64,000 nucleotides of DNA from Ligustrum vulgare. Lineage: Eukaryota; Streptophyta; Magnoliopsida; Lamiales; Oleaceae. The notes under the pieces are model-generated. The model ran no database searches. It saw nothing but the letters and a program-made list of their open reading frames with translations, and had not been told where the DNA came from. Positions 1 through 10,639 of the stretch are shown piece by piece. The stretch lies in assembly GCA_963555705.1 (NCBI GenBank), contig OY743170.1:33927362-33991361 (forward strand), given 5' to 3'. Both the position numbers and the translations under genes were made by a program. The stretch's first letter is position 1. The number at the start of each line of letters is the position of its first letter.

Positions 1-50
1 AAGGCGTCCTTGATGAAATTTCTTCTGAAGTCGTCCTGGAAGACTCTCTA

Positions 51-296
51 ATGGACTCTTTGACTGCAGAGCTGAAAGAAATCCAGGCAAAAATGGACGA
101 TTACAGGGCTCGACTAGTTGCTAGAAAGAGGAATGCTTCTTCGGAGCTAGAACGAGCCAAGTCAGTCCTTGAACGTCTCTCAAACATCACTGTTAATGAA
201 GGACGCATGGCCAAGTTGGCCACTGCTTCGAAGGGCCAGGGCGAGGAGTGGCAAGCGCTTAGAGAGCAGGCACATTCTCTTTGGGGAAAGCTATAA
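51..296 (+). CDS. Antisense accessory ORF of the Tat-type element, C-terminal piece
   Basis: An 81-codon ORF opposite to the retrotransposon genes, between integrase and the unseen 3' LTR. The product is hydrophilic, rich in Glu, Lys, Arg and Ala, and reads like one long coiled-coil helix from about residue 1 to 50 (for example SELERAKSVLERL). Members of the Tat clade such as Grande are known to carry an antisense ORF in this place, and this looks like the C-terminal end of one, similar in style to the coiled-coil tails of transposon-derived plant mobile-domain proteins. The reading frame may begin left of base 51. Function unknown. Confidence 0.4.
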   Translation: MDSLTAELKEIQAKMDDYRARLVARKRNASSELERAKSVLERLSNITVNEGRMAKLATASKGQGEEWQALREQAHSLWGKL

Positions 297-594
297 CCGA
301 CTCTCTCTGGAACATTATTGGCTTTTCCTTTCCTAGTCATAGCAGTATATTGGTACTCCATTTTATCAATGAAATATGATTGGATTTCTTTCCTGCACAT
401 GTTCATGGTATCTGTTTAGGCACATTTTATCTCCCTATCCTCTTGTTTGTGCAATAATTACGCGCCTTTCCCGGTGAAATACAATGTATTTATATTTGTT
501 CGTCCTCCCATATGGAAGGAACATATTTTTTCAAGTATTTTCCATTGATGAATCTTATGTGTTTCGTGTTATCTAGATCCTCCAAACGATAAGC
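297..594. other. Non-coding spacer downstream of integrase
   Basis: About 300 bases between the antisense ORF and the end of integrase. It is T-rich on the plus strand. No conserved motif or clear polypurine tract was recognised. Confidence 0.4.
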
Positions 595-1563
595 TCAGTT
601 GGACAACACATTGCTTACCCTGAACGGTCCTTCCCAATTAGGCGACCATTTCCCATATTTGGGATTTTTACTTTCTAACAGGAGTATGGCTTTACAGACC
701 AAATCGCCCACGCTAAATAATTTGGCTATCATTCTGTTGTTGTAATATTTAGCCACTTTTTGCTTCTGAACTTGCAATATATCAAGGACGTCCAACTTTA
801 ATTCGTCCAGTTCTAAAAGATTCTGAACCATCAATTCTGCATAGTCGCTTTCGCATAGATGGTTCTGTAAACTTGTTCGAATTGATTGCACATTGATCTC
901 CATAGGTAGTACTGCTTCTTGTCCATAGGTTAGTTGAAACGGAGTTACACCTGTACTCGTTCGTGGAGACGTCCTGTAAGAGCAAAAGGCATTGTTCAAA
1001 CATTCGTGCCAATTCCTGGCATTTTGGCCCAACATTTTTCGTACAATGCTCTTCAGGGTTTTGTTAGACGACTCTGCTTTCCCGTTAGACTGAGCGTAAT
1101 AAGGCATAGAGTTAACTAGCTTGATGCCAAATTCGTCCAAGAACTCTGTTACTAGATTTCCATTCAACGAGGTTCCATGGTCTACCATTATGGTTTGTGG
1201 CACCCCGAACCTATAAATAATGTGGTTACGAATGAATTCTATGACGTTCTTTTGGGAAATCTCTTTCAAAGGGATAGTCTCTACCCATTTAGTAAAGAAG
1301 TCCGTTGCTACAATGACGAACGTGTGTGTTTTGGACGATGGGGGATAAATCTTCCCTATTAAATCAATAGCCCAACCTTTAAGCGGCCAAGGTTTAATAA
1401 TAGGCACCATTTCCCTGGCTGGCGATCTTTGGATTGGTCCGTGCCTCTGACACGCTAAGCAACTTTTTGCATATTGTATGCACGATTCTCCCATTTTGGA
1501 CCAAAAGTATCCACTCCTAATAATCAACCATCTCATTTTTTGCCTTCTTGATGGGCCCCACAT
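595..1563 (-). pseudogene. Integrase domain of the Tat-type element
   Basis: A 322-codon open stretch. It starts in the zinc-binding region (SCLACQRHG gives the paired cysteines of the HHCC finger) and runs through the catalytic core: WAIDLIG (first Asp), VDHGTSLNG (second Asp), then YYAQSNGKAESSNKT with the third acidic residue of D,D-35-E. A C-terminal segment ending in WSPNWEGPFRV matches the usual GPF region of gypsy integrases. The protein inserts the cDNA copy into chromosomal DNA. The three catalytic acidic residues are present here, but the first His of the finger lies before a break, so the polyprotein is interrupted. Confidence 0.9.
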
Positions 1564-1701
1564 ATCCCTTCATGGACTTCTGCCATAATGGTCTTAGCCT
1601 CGCTCAAACTTATGCACTTTAATAGCACCCCATCTGAACGCTTCTTCTATACTTATTCGTCTTTGAGGACATAATTCAATGCACGCAGTTTCATTTTTTC
1701 A

Positions 1702-2312
1702 TCATTTCTTCCACCAGGTTCTTCCAAAAATTTCTTTATTTCTTCTCTTCAATCCATCGCATCCTCGGTTTGTATGAATACTGCTTTCCTTTATCCTCCT
1801 TTGTACGGCGGGCAGGATTATTCTGTACTCACAAGTTGTTGTTGCATTTACCACATTTGAATAACCCGAAGCAACTTGGGCTAATTCGTTCACTACATTG
1901 TTGTAAGTCATGCTTATGTACTGAAGCTCCACTTGATCAAATTCCTCCAAAAGCTCTTGGGCGAGCTCATGTTGCTTTACTACAGAATCGCTCTGGTACT
2001 TGAAATCGCCAATTAATTGGTATATTACCAACTGAGAATCTCCCAGGATAATCACTTTCTTCACTTTCAGCTCTACTAACAGTTCTAGCCCCGTGATCAA
2101 TGCGTCGTACTCGGATTGATTGTTAGTACATGCTCTTTCCAAGGTGAGAGCATACTTGTAACAGACTCCAGAGGATTTATTAAAACTATACCAACCCCCG
2201 CGCCCTTGTAAGTTTTTGATCCATCAAAATATAAAACCCAAGGCTTTGTTTCGAGCGAATCCACTTCTAAATTAACCTCCTTAGGTATGTCCAAACATGG
2301 ATGATCAGCCAA
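1702..2312 (-). pseudogene. Second, plant-type RNase H (aRNH) domain
   Basis: Two overlapping open stretches in different frames make one domain: WVLYFDGSKTYKGAGVGIVL (first catalytic Asp) at the right, then NNQSEYDALITGLEL (catalytic Glu) and IILGDSQLVIYQL (catalytic Asp). This is the archaeal/plant-like RNase H that Tat elements carry in addition to the ordinary gypsy RNase H. It degrades the RNA strand during reverse transcription. A frameshift near 2100-2150 separates the first Asp from the Glu, so this copy is inactive. Confidence 0.85.
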
Positions 2313-2329
2313 AAAGTTGGCTAAAGCTT

Positions 2330-2880
2330 GATTTTTAATTGCCTTTTGAGGTACGTATTATATTTCAAATTCAGAAAGGGCCAATGTCCAAAGGCCAATT
2401 CTCTAATGTAAAACAGGGTGAGAAAACAAATACTTGACTATATTTACTTTAGGTTAAAAATACACGGTTACAGGCCGTAAATAGGCCCTTAATTTAGTAC
2501 ATGTGAAATATAGAGCGAGACAAAGTTTTTCTATAGCTGAATAATTACATTCACACTTCGTCAACTGTCTGCTTAAATAATAAATCGCTCTCTCCTCGCC
2601 CAGTTGGTCTTCTTACGCAATCATTCCATCTATAGATCCTTGCTCCGCCGATATATAGACTTTCATTGGCTTCCCATGAATTGGTGACACCAGCACAGGC
2701 GGATTTGATAAGTATACCTTTAGGCTGTCGAAAGCTTTTTGGTGTTCTTCCCGCCAGACAAATTCGTCTTGATTTTTCAACTTTAAAAGAGGCGAAAAAA
2801 CTTTCGTTCGCCCTGCACAATTAGAAATAAAACGCCTTAAGAAATTTACTTGCCTAGGAACCTTTGCAATTCCTTTTTAT
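2330..2880 (-). pseudogene. First (gypsy-type) RNase H and RT connection
   Basis: On the minus strand, in a frame broken by stops, I read the RT thumb/RNase H junction motifs: FVWREEHQKAFDSLK followed by NPPVLVSP, then an ISAEQGSIDGMIA stretch and YYLSRQLT. These match the gypsy RNase H that follows RT. The catalytic Asp of the usual DAS motif appears as Ala-Glu here, consistent with the reduced first RNase H seen in dual-RNase H elements or with decay. At least three in-frame stops occur. Confidence 0.65.
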
Positions 2881-2898
2881 TAGCAGGCAGTTTTGCTT

Positions 2899-3984
2899 CT
2901 AGGATGGCCCTAGCCTTATTTTGTCAAGTTCGATCCCCCTCTTGTGTCCCAGAAAACCTAGGAAGTTTCCTGAATTAACACCAAACGTACATTTCAAAGG
3001 GTTTAACTTCAACTTGTACTGCCTCATTCGTCTAAATGAACGCCTTAGTTGTTGAAAATGGTCTTTTCCTTTCATTGACTTTACCACAATATCATCTACG
3101 TATACTTCAATAAATTCCCCAATCATGTCATGAAAGATTAAATTCATTGCCCTTTGATAAGTGGCCCCAGCATTTTTTAGGCTAAAGGGCATGACTACCC
3201 ACTCAAAACATCCCAAGGCCCCTGGGCATCTAAAGGCCGTTTTATGCACGTCTTCGTCAGCTATCCAAATTTGGTTGTATCCAGAATACTTATCCATGAA
3301 TGAATACATGACATGCCCTGCAGTTTAATCTACTAAAGAATCTATCGTTGGCATAGGATACTCATCTTTAGGCGTGGCTAAATTTAGATTCCTGAAATCT
3401 ATGCACACCCTAATGCTACCGTTCTTTTTAGACATGGGCACAATATTAGATAACCATTCTACATACCTGGCCGTCCTAATAAAACCAGCCTTTAAAAGAC
3501 GTTCTATTTCCCTTTTTACTTCAGGTAATACATTAGGGGTAAAACGCCTAGGTGGCTGCTTATGTGGCTTAAAATTATGTTTAGTTAGCAGTCTGTGTTC
3601 CATCAAATTCCTCTCTAAACCAGGCGTGTGTTCATATTCCCAAGTAAAAAAATCTCTGTATTCTTTTAAGAAGGCAATCAATTCATCACTTACCTCCCTA
3701 CCGAGTGTTTGGCTGATGAATGTTGGGCATTCTTCCCCTTCGTCGCTGATGTTCACTTTTACAAGAGGGTCTTGTGCCTGAGCGTTCCCCTGTTTGGATA
3801 TCCCTATTGCTTCATCGTCCAGGCTTTTTGCGAGCAACTCTTCCTCCAAACAATCCACCTTGTAGATCTTTCTATCAACATTCTGCTCCAACTCAAAAAC
3901 GTCCAACTTGCACTTGAACGTTGCCAATGTTGCTGCCTCTTTCGTCTTTTTTGCGTTTTCTTCAGACTTATTATTGAAAGCCAT
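2899..3984 (-). pseudogene. Reverse transcriptase domain of the Tat-type element
   Basis: Two open stretches (3984-3325 and 3309-2899) join across an in-frame TAA near 3325. Motifs in order: KREIERLLKAGFIR, NGSIRVCIDFRNLN, KYSGYNQI, KTAFRCPGALGCFEWVVMPF, LKNAGATYQRAMN and the catalytic EVYVDDIVVKS (YVDD box). This is a complete gypsy RT palm, which copies the element RNA into DNA. The N-terminal 70 residues are the linker from protease. The only lesions seen are the stop before FMDKYSGYN and the loss of frame at the right end. Confidence 0.92.
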
Positions 3985-4040
3985 TGGTCTGGCTTTTTAA
4001 GCCCGAATATCGGCCACATTCCCTCTTCGCTGATTGCTTG

Positions 4041-4854
4041 TCATGATTCCTCAATCACTTTTACGCCAATGACTGGCTTCTCAAGGGCCACTATATTTGG
4101 CCTCATCTGGTTGAACATCTCTGTTATGGTGTCAACCGAGAATGGTTCTTCGCTTAGTGCGATGATTTGAGTTTTTTCTCCCTCTTGCACTACTCTAACA
4201 GGCCAATAATTCACCTCATACATGAATCTTTCTATAGAGTTTGCTTCCGCCATGAATGATCTATGATCTTCCTGTATCACTTCTGCTTCTCCATTATCAT
4301 TCCAGAATACTAAACACTGGTGGAGCGACGAAGGTATGCACCAGCTCCCGTGGATCCAATATCTCCTTAAAAGTACATTACAGCTGGTAGGACCATCTAT
4401 CACGAAGAAAACTATGGTCCTTGTGGTAGTCCCCACAGTGACGTCCAATGGCATCACTCCTTTGGCCGACGTCACCCCCCCTGGTTGAAGCTTGTGAGGA
4501 TAACTTCTGTTGGGATCATATAATCTTCCTTTTTTCCAGTATTCTCATCATTCTGGACGGGATGGTATTTACGATGGCCCCGTTTTCGACAAGTACCTTT
4601 GACACTAGAATTCCATTGATCTGGGCCTTCACATACAGTGGCCTCAGATGCCTGGTTAGTTTCGTGGAGGGTTTCCTAAAGATAACCTTTTCCGCTGCAT
4701 CGATCTTTACCTCTTGGCCGTCTTCCTTTATTTCGAGTCTTTTCTTCACTTCGGCTTGCAATACTTCTTGTCCCCCACTCTGATCTCTCAACTCTATGGG
4801 TGAACCATCCAGTAGGAGGAGGAAGTATCCTGGGAGGGGACCCATATTTCTCAA
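4041..4854 (-). pseudogene. Aspartic protease region of the Tat-type element
   Basis: Two open stretches (4854-4516 and 4475-4041) on the minus strand. The protease signature reads VKAQINGILVSKVLVENGA, where the usual catalytic motif is V[LI][IV]D[NS]G[AS]. The catalytic Asp is Glu in this copy, so cleavage activity is probably lost. The second stretch holds the C-terminal half, with VTVGTTTRTIVFFVID and WIHGSWCIPSSLHQCL, typical of the end of Tat proteases. In active elements this enzyme processes the Gag-Pol polyprotein. Confidence 0.75.
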
Positions 4855-4859
4855 CCCGT

Positions 4860-5499
4860 GGCACTCTCATTTTTCTTTTGGGAGTTCCGTACAGTACGTA
4901 AAAATCGAACGCTCGCCCAATAGATCCACTTCGTGCACGCCTTCTTGATACAACTGCTTTAGCAACACATTGCGCGACACCCCTCTTTTTCTACCTTCAA
5001 CCTCCAAATCAATTTCTTCCTTGATGTCTATCATGCCATCGACCTATTCTTCATAATCTACCTCTTGGGACGTTTGTCCCTCTTCACATATCAACTCGCA
5101 GGTTGCTCCTTCATTTTCTCCACCTTCTCCTATATCCTCTTTGCTCCTAAACTCATTGGCCAGTATATAGTTGTTGGCCATAACTGGGGGTAATGTCCCG
5201 AATTGAATGGTGGTGGCTCGCTATGGTTCCTCTTCGTCTCTTTCTTCTTTGCTGCGCTCGAACTTCGATTTCCCAGTAGGACTTCCAGACGCTTTCTTCA
5301 TCGATCCCTCTATGTCGTTCCCTTTGTCACTATCAAATTCATTTTGGTTAGCTTCACGAGTTAGCCTTGGTGCATCTAGGGGCAACATTTCCTGTTGTCA
5401 CCTCATCATTCTATCGTAGTTCCTCTGAAAACGCCTTTCCTGTGTTCTTGTCATCTCATTGAAGGGCACGACTCATCTCATGTTGTGCTGGAATGAATT
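4860..5499 (-). pseudogene. Degraded gag-protease linker
   Basis: No open frame of useful length. In Tat elements this is the variable linker between the gag zinc knuckle and protease. Short patches are acidic and Glu-rich on the minus strand, but nothing can be assigned to a domain. Confidence 0.35.
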
Positions 5500-7843
5500 T
5501 CAAACATTTGATTGTCGTGGATGTGGCCTAAATGTTTTCCTGTGATTTGTTGGCCATAGTTTCCTTTCTTGATACAGTTTTCCATGTATATCTGGGCCTC
5601 GCCCCCTATCTGGATGGAAACTTGGCGCAACTCTGGGATAAGTGTGAAAACTTTGCACTTTGTTTCCTTCCACAGACTTACTCACTTCTTCCTTGCATCT
5701 ATCACATAAGACACCCCAGTCTGTTTGGTATTCTTTTCCCTTGAGTCGTTCAAACAATTTGGGATGTTGTTGTTCATCTTCTACTCCATCATCAATCACC
5801 AGTTTGACCTTTGGAAATTTCTGGGCAAAATCAGTTGCCATCATGTTCACTCCAAGTGGTTGTGGGAAGGGGTTCTGGTCCACCTCAATCTTTTTCTTAG
5901 GCTCAAGCGTGATCCTCCCCGACTTGATGGCTTCCTACAACACGTACCGAAAAACCAAAAAAATTGTTAGTCGTATGAGACCATGCATTATGCCATTTAC
6001 AGTATTTTTTGCCCTTAGTTTGTTCAGGGTTTGGCAACTTATGTTTATCGTTCAACTTGATTTTCTTATCCTTATATGACTTTTCGAATATAAGGTCCGC
6101 CTTACTAACATCGAATGAAAATATCTTAGCCTTCTTATTTTCCTCTCCTAAAGGCTCGTCTTTTACTATCGCTCCAGATTTTGCTGCCAGAGGACAAGCA
6201 TATGGATCCCCTTTGACTAGCTCGGCCAAGCATACTTCCGCCTGGTCAACGTATCCGTCACCTACCGTGTGTATATCAAAATTTGGGTCTCTATAAAAGG
6301 TCCCTCTGCGAGAATTTTTCATTTGCTCTTCTTCTCTCAGCAGACGCTTATATCTTATTACATTAGCGCTCAATTGAAATAGGTCAGGGAACTCCCTATC
6401 CTGGAATTTTTTCTTGAGGTCAAAACTCAGGCAACTCTGAGCGATTCTAACGAATTCTTTTTTCGGCAGGGGTACAAAGCATTTACTCCTGGCCATTTTG
6501 AACCGTTGGAGAAAGCTTTCAGCCCATTCAGCGGGCATTTGCCTTATATTGGCCAAATCGACCAGAGTCACCTCGAATTCCATTTTATAGAACTGGACAT
6601 AGAATAGTTGTTCTAATTGTTGCCACATTTGCACAGAATTCGCTGGTAGGTTAATGAACCAAGAGAAAGCCATCCCTGTTAAGGAACTTGAGAAAAGCCT
6701 CATCTTATGATAATCAGTCACCTCACCACACTACAACGTGAATCGCCTTATATGTTCTAGTGTGAAGACCTCCCCCAAGCCAGTGAATAAAGAGAATTCT
6801 ATCACCTTGTAACCCCTAGGCCACGGATAAGCTTGATCCACCCAATCTGGGTATAGCTTAGTGTAAGTTGGCCTAACATAAGGACGCATCCCCACTACCG
6901 TTTGATCTCGCACCATCTCAGCGACTTGATCCCGTAACAGGGCATTGGGATCATAAGGAAATCCTATAGGTTGATTTCCCCCTGGTGGTGCTTGTGGCCG
7001 ACGTTTGGCACAGGATTTGGTAAAGGAGTTGGAGCGCAATTACCTTTGGTGAAGTTGTTGTTATTGTTCCCTCCATTGTTAAAATGTGGAACATTTTGTC
7101 CATTATTTTGGACACTATTCTGAGGTACTGAGTTATTCCCCAAGTTCGGAACTGGGTCACCCCCCAAGTTCGAAGTTGGGTTTCCCCCCAAGTTCGACAC
7201 TGGGTTACCCCCAAAATTCAAAGTTGGGTTACCCCCCAAGTTTGGCATTAGATTACTCCCCAAATTTAAAGTTGGGTTACCCCCCAAGTTTGAAGTTGGG
7301 TTACCCCCCAAGTTTGGCACTGGATTACTCCCCAAGTTTGACACTGGATTACTCCCCAAGTTTGAAGTTGGGTAACCCCCAAGTTTGGCACTGGATTCCC
7401 CTCAAGTTTGAAGTGGACGGCCCAAAAGGCCATTCTATCCCCTGATTTGGACTTGAGGTTGGGGAACTATGTCCTACAATCGTCCTGGATTGAAAATGAT
7501 ATCCTATATTTGGGAAGGTTGATTGAACAACTTGGCATGTCAACTTATTCATATTATCATGCAACATTTTTAGTTGTTTGGCCATATTATTGAATTGTTC
7601 CTTCTATCTTTGAATTAACTTTTTCATATTATGGACATATTGTAGATTTACCTGTTCAACCACGTATTGACCGAGTTCACCGAACAGTGCGTGCATGGTT
7701 CGAGGATTCAAATCCGTCATGGGTTCATAACGGCTATGACTATCTCCCTCTGTTCCTAGAGGACTTTGTTCCTCCTCATATCTTTCAATTATAGATGGGA
7801 GTTGATGGCTTGCTGTTTCCTTGTCGGAATTCTTGTGAGGCAT
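5500..7843 (-). pseudogene. gag of the Tat-type element
   Basis: The N-terminus MPHKNSDKE starts at 7843, just inside the PBS. A low-complexity octapeptide array follows (7142-7416), then a linker (7039-6731). The retrotransposon gag capsid domain is at 6721-5903, with MAFSWFINLP, WQQLEQLFYVQFY and RFKMARSKC. Its end holds a remnant zinc-knuckle-like KYCKWHNAWSHTTNN, matching the Tat-type CxxH...GHTT motif. A further piece continues to 5500. Gag packages the element RNA into virus-like particles. At least three frame breaks are present. Confidence 0.85.
7142..7416 (-). repeat. 24-bp tandem repeat coding an octapeptide in gag
   Basis: About eleven copies of a 24-bp unit of the form aagttTgaagttgggttacccccc. 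On the minus strand this codes an octapeptide close to NLGGNPTS. Units start at 7142, 7166, 7190, 7214, 7238, 7262, 7286, 7310, 7334 and 7358. Two 23-bp units near 7358-7403 break the frame. Alternating sub-types (NPTS, NPTL, NLMP, NPVP) suggest unequal exchange. Confidence 0.9.
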
Positions 7844-7880
7844 GATGGTTCACTTCATATCTTCAAAAACACACCAAATT

Positions 7881-7900
7881 GTCCCACTAGGCGTGCCAAA
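7881..7900 (-). other. Primer-binding site of the Tat-type element
   Basis: Minus strand reads TTTGGCACGCCTAGTGGGAC, one or two bases after the LTR end. This form of PBS is usual in Tat/Ogre elements, where it is thought to pair with a tRNA 3' end (often assigned to tRNA-Arg). Confidence 0.65.
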
Positions 7901-7901
7901 C

Positions 7902-8570
7902 TGTTTCGCGCGGAAGTCACATCGCTAACAATTACCAAAGGGGGATCAAACGAATGTGTAAGGAACAAACCTCTCGAGACAAAGTCCCAACGAGGGGTGC
8001 TATATTTATGAAGATTACAGTGAAGACAAAACACCTCCAAGGGGCACAAGCACACAAATTACACTAAGAGTTTGACGATAAAAGTAAAGATAAAGGAAAT
8101 TACATATTCTCTTTTTGAGATTTGATTGATTGGTCCCTCTAAACGACTAAGTTTTTACAATATATATAAATGCACGAACTTCCTTCAACCGCTGCCAATA
8201 TTTGAATCTTTGGTTTGCCGCCTTGATTTGTAACACTTGCATGGATTAATTTGCTTCCTCCACGTCGCATAACCATCGCCCACGTCCTTATAACATCCGC
8301 TTGCCACGTCGCTCTAAATAACCTCCACAATTCTTCATTTCAACTGCCACCTTCATCAACAACTGGTTAAGACAAGTGTCAAAACTGTTTCTACTTGCTT
8401 AGTCGCCCAACTGCTTCATCGCTCGCCCTGTCGCCCAAATATCCTAGCTGCCGCACAATCGCCCAGTCATCCAACTTCTTGCCTATAATGAGTCTTTAAC
8501 GTTGGGCCTCTTTTGGTTTTGGCCAAGGTTTAGGCATCTTGTATTTTTTGGTATTTTTTGGGCGTCAACA
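7902..8570 (-). repeat. 5' LTR of the Tat-type element
   Basis: Plus strand begins tgtttcgcg next to the PBS and ends gcgtcaaca, so the minus-strand LTR runs TGTTGACGCC...CGAAACA with TG...CA ends, 669 bp. A TATA-like stretch (ttatatatat on the minus strand) lies near 8159-8170. The other LTR is outside the window, so the outer boundary rests on the terminal motif alone. Confidence 0.65.
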
Positions 8571-8787
8571 GTCCCTGATTTAGACTGAAGTTAGATGAGA
8601 ATAAAAATTGTTCTTGTGTTTAATTTCCATGGGACGATGTCCGAACTTCATATATCCACTTCTTACTCACGATACATACACTTACAAGGTCACAAATAAG
8701 ATGTAATGGGTCCATTTGAATTGAATAAGCCATGTCCCTCCATAGTATTCATTGAGATTTTCATTACATGTTTATGTGGATAAAAAT

Positions 8788-9064
8788 AAAATGCACCTTG
8801 TCGGAGCCTTACAAATTTCCTAGTACACTGAACTTCTTGTTTTTTTGTTTCTCCCAATTAATTGGGCAACCAAAATTTGCTATTTGTGAATTGGCAACTA
8901 ACAAATACCTAACTTTTATTTAGTATGATAAAATGCACCTTGTCGAAGCCTTACAAGTTTCCTAGTACACTGTACCTTTTTTTTTTTTCTTATAATTAAT
9001 TGGGCAACCAAAATTAGCTATTTGTGAATTGGCAACTAACAAATACATAACTTTTAGTATGATA
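8788..9064. repeat. Tandem duplication of about 140 bp
   Basis: Copy one (8788-8929) and copy two (8930-9064) both start aaaatgcaccttgtcg and share acaaatttcctagtacact, ttgggcaaccaaaatt and gaattggcaactaacaaa. They differ by scattered substitutions and by T-run length. Confidence 0.9.
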
Positions 9065-9692
9065 ACTAAAACTTACATTTTTAAAAGTATCACTAATTAA
9101 TACTTCAAAATGTTTTTTACTAAAATTTACGTTCTTCAAAACAAATACATAGTATCGTATATTGACACTTTCAACTTATTATAATATTTTTCATCATATT
9201 CAGTCAAGTATTTCATCAAACACGCTATAGAGATGATGAAAGCTCAATGGTGACGTTTTTCAATAACGCACTCGCCTTGATTAGGTCGCTAGAGCCTCTC
9301 CTGAGGAAAAGGGATGTGACATAGCAGTGGTGATACGGTATTTGTGGGAATATTGTAGGGTTTGAAAAGAAAAAGAAAAGGAAATAAAGACCAATTAAAA
9401 TTTTAATGTAAGTAAAATTTCATTAAGAAATGTTAAAGTAGTTTGAAGTGTAATTATCCCAATATATTTCATTTTCTTGAATGGCTAACATATTACGATT
9501 TGCATCCAGCCTTTGATTATTGGGCTTCGAACTATCCATGAAAGCAGTCCACCAAACATTGTAACCACACAGGTCGGCCTATGATTTAGAAGCCCGTTAA
9601 CCAATGGGCCCAAAGGTAGAAAAGAGGTTTATTTAGGCCCGACCCCTATTAATTCCATATCAACTTTGAAAAATACGTCATTTTGCTCTATT

Positions 9693-9716
9693 CTAGTGAT
9701 GGCCGGTGCAATGCAC
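9693..9716 (-). other. Helitron-like 3' terminus
   Basis: On the minus strand a short GC hairpin (GTGCATTGCAC) is followed by CGGCCATCA and CTAG, the layout of plant Helitron 3' ends. No matching 5' end was found to the right, and the base after CTAG is A rather than the expected T. Confidence 0.4.
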
Positions 9717-10030
9717 GAAGTGTGGTAATAAATACATATATATAATAGCATCAATAAAAAAGACTTTGGCTGGTCCTACCAACATTTCTCCCGCTCGTGG
9801 AGTAAGTATAAATAAGCACAAAACAACAAAATAGTTTTGAAAGGGGGGAAAAAAAGTCTTATAATTTCGAGAAGACCTAATAACTCCTTGGGGCCAAGCT
9901 TGCCATATTCAAAATAAATAAAATGCAGACAACCAACAAAAGGCCAACCTTTCTAACTCCATTTCCTTGTATTTAAATTATTATATATTTAATCTCTTTT
10001 CATTTAATTTATACTATCGAAACAATAGAA

Positions 10031-10483
10031 TGTTAGAAAATTCATTAAAGATAATTGTTTATCTACAACCAAAAATCAACATGCAGAATTATCCAGAATC
10101 AAATAAATGAAGCGGAAGCGTACCTTAATCAGACATAATTCATGATGAACGATTATGGCGGTTGGATCTTTCAAATCAACATTAGTCCTTATTCTCTCTC
10201 TGATGATGGGATGTCAGAATAGAATGAACAGTACGTGTGATTCAAGGACCATAACCGACTTTATATACTGAATTACCTGTTAACCTAATTCGACCCAAAA
10301 TAAAATTAAGAATAATGGCCTGATTTCTACACATAAAAGGTCATACATTAATTAGATGCATAAAAGCCCAATATACCAAATTATTATTAGATCACTTTAA
10401 ATGGGCTTAACCAAATTTGATAGCATTTGATTTTATACACAATATTTCACATATAAGCCCACATGATTGATTAAAAACTTACA
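10031..10483 (-). repeat. 3' LTR of the outer copia element
   Basis: Begins tgttagaaaattc and ends cttaca on the plus strand, 453 bp. It matches 26282-26720 over its length apart from substitutions and a small indel near 10340. Confidence 0.88.
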
Positions 10484-10496
10484 ATCTCCCACTTGG
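10484..10496 (-). other. Polypurine tract of the outer copia element
   Basis: Minus strand CCAAGTGGGAGAT directly before the 3' LTR start, the common copia PPT, which primes plus-strand DNA synthesis. Confidence 0.75.
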
Positions 10497-10639
10497 ACTA
10501 TATGTGTAACCTTACAATTGTGTATCAATCATAACCTTATGAGTACTTAGAATTTTGCTATCATTACTGAACGCATCCTCAAACAATCTGATCCATCAAT
10601 CATATCAACATAACTCATGATAGATTATCCATTTGACCA

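Larger units (their letters stand above)
1..8570 (-). mobile_element. Tat-lineage Ty3/gypsy LTR retrotransposon, right part
   Basis: Read on the minus strand the order is 5' LTR, PBS, gag, protease, RT, a first RNase H, a second plant-type RNase H, integrase. RT before integrase makes it Ty3/gypsy. The second RNase H just before integrase is the hallmark of the Tat clade (Ogre, Retand, Grande, RIRE2 relatives). The 3' LTR is not seen and must lie left of base 1. All genes carry stops or frame changes, so the copy is dead. The 5' LTR end at 8570 is inferred from the TG...CA termini and the PBS at the other end. Confidence 0.85.
8571..10025. other. Non-coding spacer between two retrotransposons
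   Basis: AT-rich sequence without a credible ORF. It holds one tandem duplication and one Helitron-like terminus, listed separately. Nothing else was recognised. Confidence 0.5.
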
